Assembly: GCA_003694875.1 (NCBI GenBank)
Contig: RFJN01000140.1
Coordinates: forward strand, 1-6,704
Length of the DNA stretch: 6,704 nt
Direction of reading: 5' to 3'
Source of the DNA: Planctomycetota bacterium
GTDB taxonomy: Bacteria > Planctomycetota > J058 > J103
A model generated the notes under the pieces. It ran no database searches, had not been told where the DNA came from, and saw only the letters and a program-made list of their open reading frames with translations. Positions 6,147 through 6,704 of the stretch are shown here, in pieces. Made by a program: the position numbers and the translations under genes. Each line of letters starts with the position of its first letter. Within the stretch, counting starts at the first letter, position 1.

Positions 6147-6704
6147 AGCTCGGCCGGTGGAGCGTGCGGGGCGGCCGCATGCGCCCCGGCTCGGACGGGG
6201 GGCGCAGGCCGGGTGGGCGCGGCCGCCGGTGGTGTTCGTTCGCGGCCCTGTCCGTGGCCCTGTCGCTGCTGCCGGTCGTGCTCGGCTGTCGCACCGCGCC
6301 GCTTTCCGAGCCGGTGCAGGCAGCGGACACCGGTGGGGGGCGTGACGGGCGGCGGGAGCGCGCGGTTTCGGAACCCGGATCCCTGCGGGCGCCGGGGGCG
6401 CTCGCTGCGCTGCGCGAACGGCTCGCGGCGGCCGGCGACGAGGAGCGGGCCCGCGTCTTCGCGCGGATCTGCGACGAGCTGGTGCGCGATCCGCACGGTG
6501 ATCCTCGCTGGAGCCGCGAGGCGTTTGCGGTGCTCGCGCGGGCGTTCTCGGACGACGAGCGCGTGGGGAGCCGCCCGTGGCTGCGACGCCTGCTGGACGT
6601 CTATCTGCGCTGGGATCGCTCGTCGGTGCGCAACTTCGTGCGCGAGGGGCCGGGACGCCGCGCGCGCGACGGGCTGTACGCGATCCTGCACGACGAGCGC
6701 GAGC
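6143..6704 (+). CDS. Putative lipoprotein of unknown function, N-terminal part (runs off right edge)
   Basis: An open frame of 187 codons with no stop before the window ends. The GTG at 6143 overlaps the preceding TGA and has GAGAGG eight bases upstream. A later in-frame ATG at 6179 is the alternative start, with a poorer ribosome-binding site. The N-terminus is Arg-rich (GGRRPGGRGRRW), then a hydrophobic stretch (SFAALSVALSLLPVV) and VLGC, a plausible lipobox, with the Cys at residue 49 from GTG or 37 from ATG. After it comes a low-complexity linker rich in Gly, Arg, Glu and Pro, then a helical-looking Arg/Ala/Leu-rich region (ALAALRERLAAAGDEERAR and beyond) that includes PWLRRLLDVYLRWD. I do not recognise a family. 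The alternating helix-like segments could be an alpha-helical repeat, but this is a guess. Position suggests function alongside the secreted hydrolase at the cell envelope. Codon use matches its neighbours. Confidence 0.7.
   Translation, partial: MKLGRWSVRGGRMRPGSDGGRRPGGRGRRWCSFAALSVALSLLPVVLGCRTAPLSEPVQAADTGGGRDGRRERAVSEPGSLRAPGALAALRERLAAAGDEERARVFARICDELVRDPHGDPRWSREAFAVLARAFSDDERVGSRPWLRRLLDVYLRWDRSSVRNFVREGPGRRARDGLYAILHDERE

Noticed and set aside
5942..6691. Minus-strand open frame opposite the hydrolase end and lipoprotein gene.
   Set aside because: Pro/Arg/Ala-rich with no motifs; the plus strand has the signal/lipobox pattern and coupled start.

Overview
This is a high-GC window (roughly 70% G+C by eye, with strong G/C at third codon positions). 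It holds two divergent gene blocks separated by a 196-base intergenic region. The left block (positions 1-4897, minus strand) is a compact operon for the core of the ethylmalonyl-CoA pathway of acetyl-CoA assimilation. The right block (positions 5094-6704, plus strand) encodes a secreted glycoside-hydrolase-like protein and the start of a putative lipoprotein of unknown function.

Minus-strand operon, in transcription order: methylsuccinyl-CoA dehydrogenase (mcd), a MaoC-fold hydratase best called mesaconyl-CoA hydratase (mch), ethylmalonyl-CoA mutase (ecm), and the first 67 codons of crotonyl-CoA carboxylase/reductase (ccr), which runs off the left edge. The genes are tightly packed. There is a GTGA stop/start overlap between mcd and mch, a 28-base gap between mch and ecm, and an ATGA overlap between ecm and ccr. 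In the pathway, Ccr reductively carboxylates crotonyl-CoA to (2S)-ethylmalonyl-CoA. After epimerisation, Ecm rearranges (2R)-ethylmalonyl-CoA to (2S)-methylsuccinyl-CoA, Mcd oxidises this to mesaconyl-(C1)-CoA, and Mch hydrates it to beta-methylmalyl-CoA. The lyase that cleaves this to glyoxylate and propionyl-CoA, and the epimerase, are not in this window. Their genes may lie beyond the left edge or elsewhere. The block lets a cell refill its C4 pool from acetyl-CoA, fatty acids or polyhydroxybutyrate without isocitrate lyase.

Plus-strand block: a 350-residue exported protein with a predicted (beta/alpha)8-barrel resembling GH113-type glycosidases. It is followed, with a GTGA overlap, by a protein with a lipobox-type signal that runs off the right edge. 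Nothing links this pair to the acetyl-CoA operon except the shared divergent intergenic region.

Organism: the sequence suits a high-GC aerobic bacterium. The lipoprotein and exported hydrolase are compatible with a Gram-negative such as an alphaproteobacterium or a myxobacterium-like lineage, but actinobacteria carry a similar mcd-mch-mcl-ecm-ccr cluster, so taxonomy is left open. I saw no rRNA, tRNA, CRISPR array, insertion sequence or convincing terminator. I do not see a wholly new system here. The most unusual points are a Gly-to-Ala change in the cobalamin-binding motif of Ecm, the non-standard dyads in the hydratase, and the uncharacterised hydrolase/lipoprotein pair.
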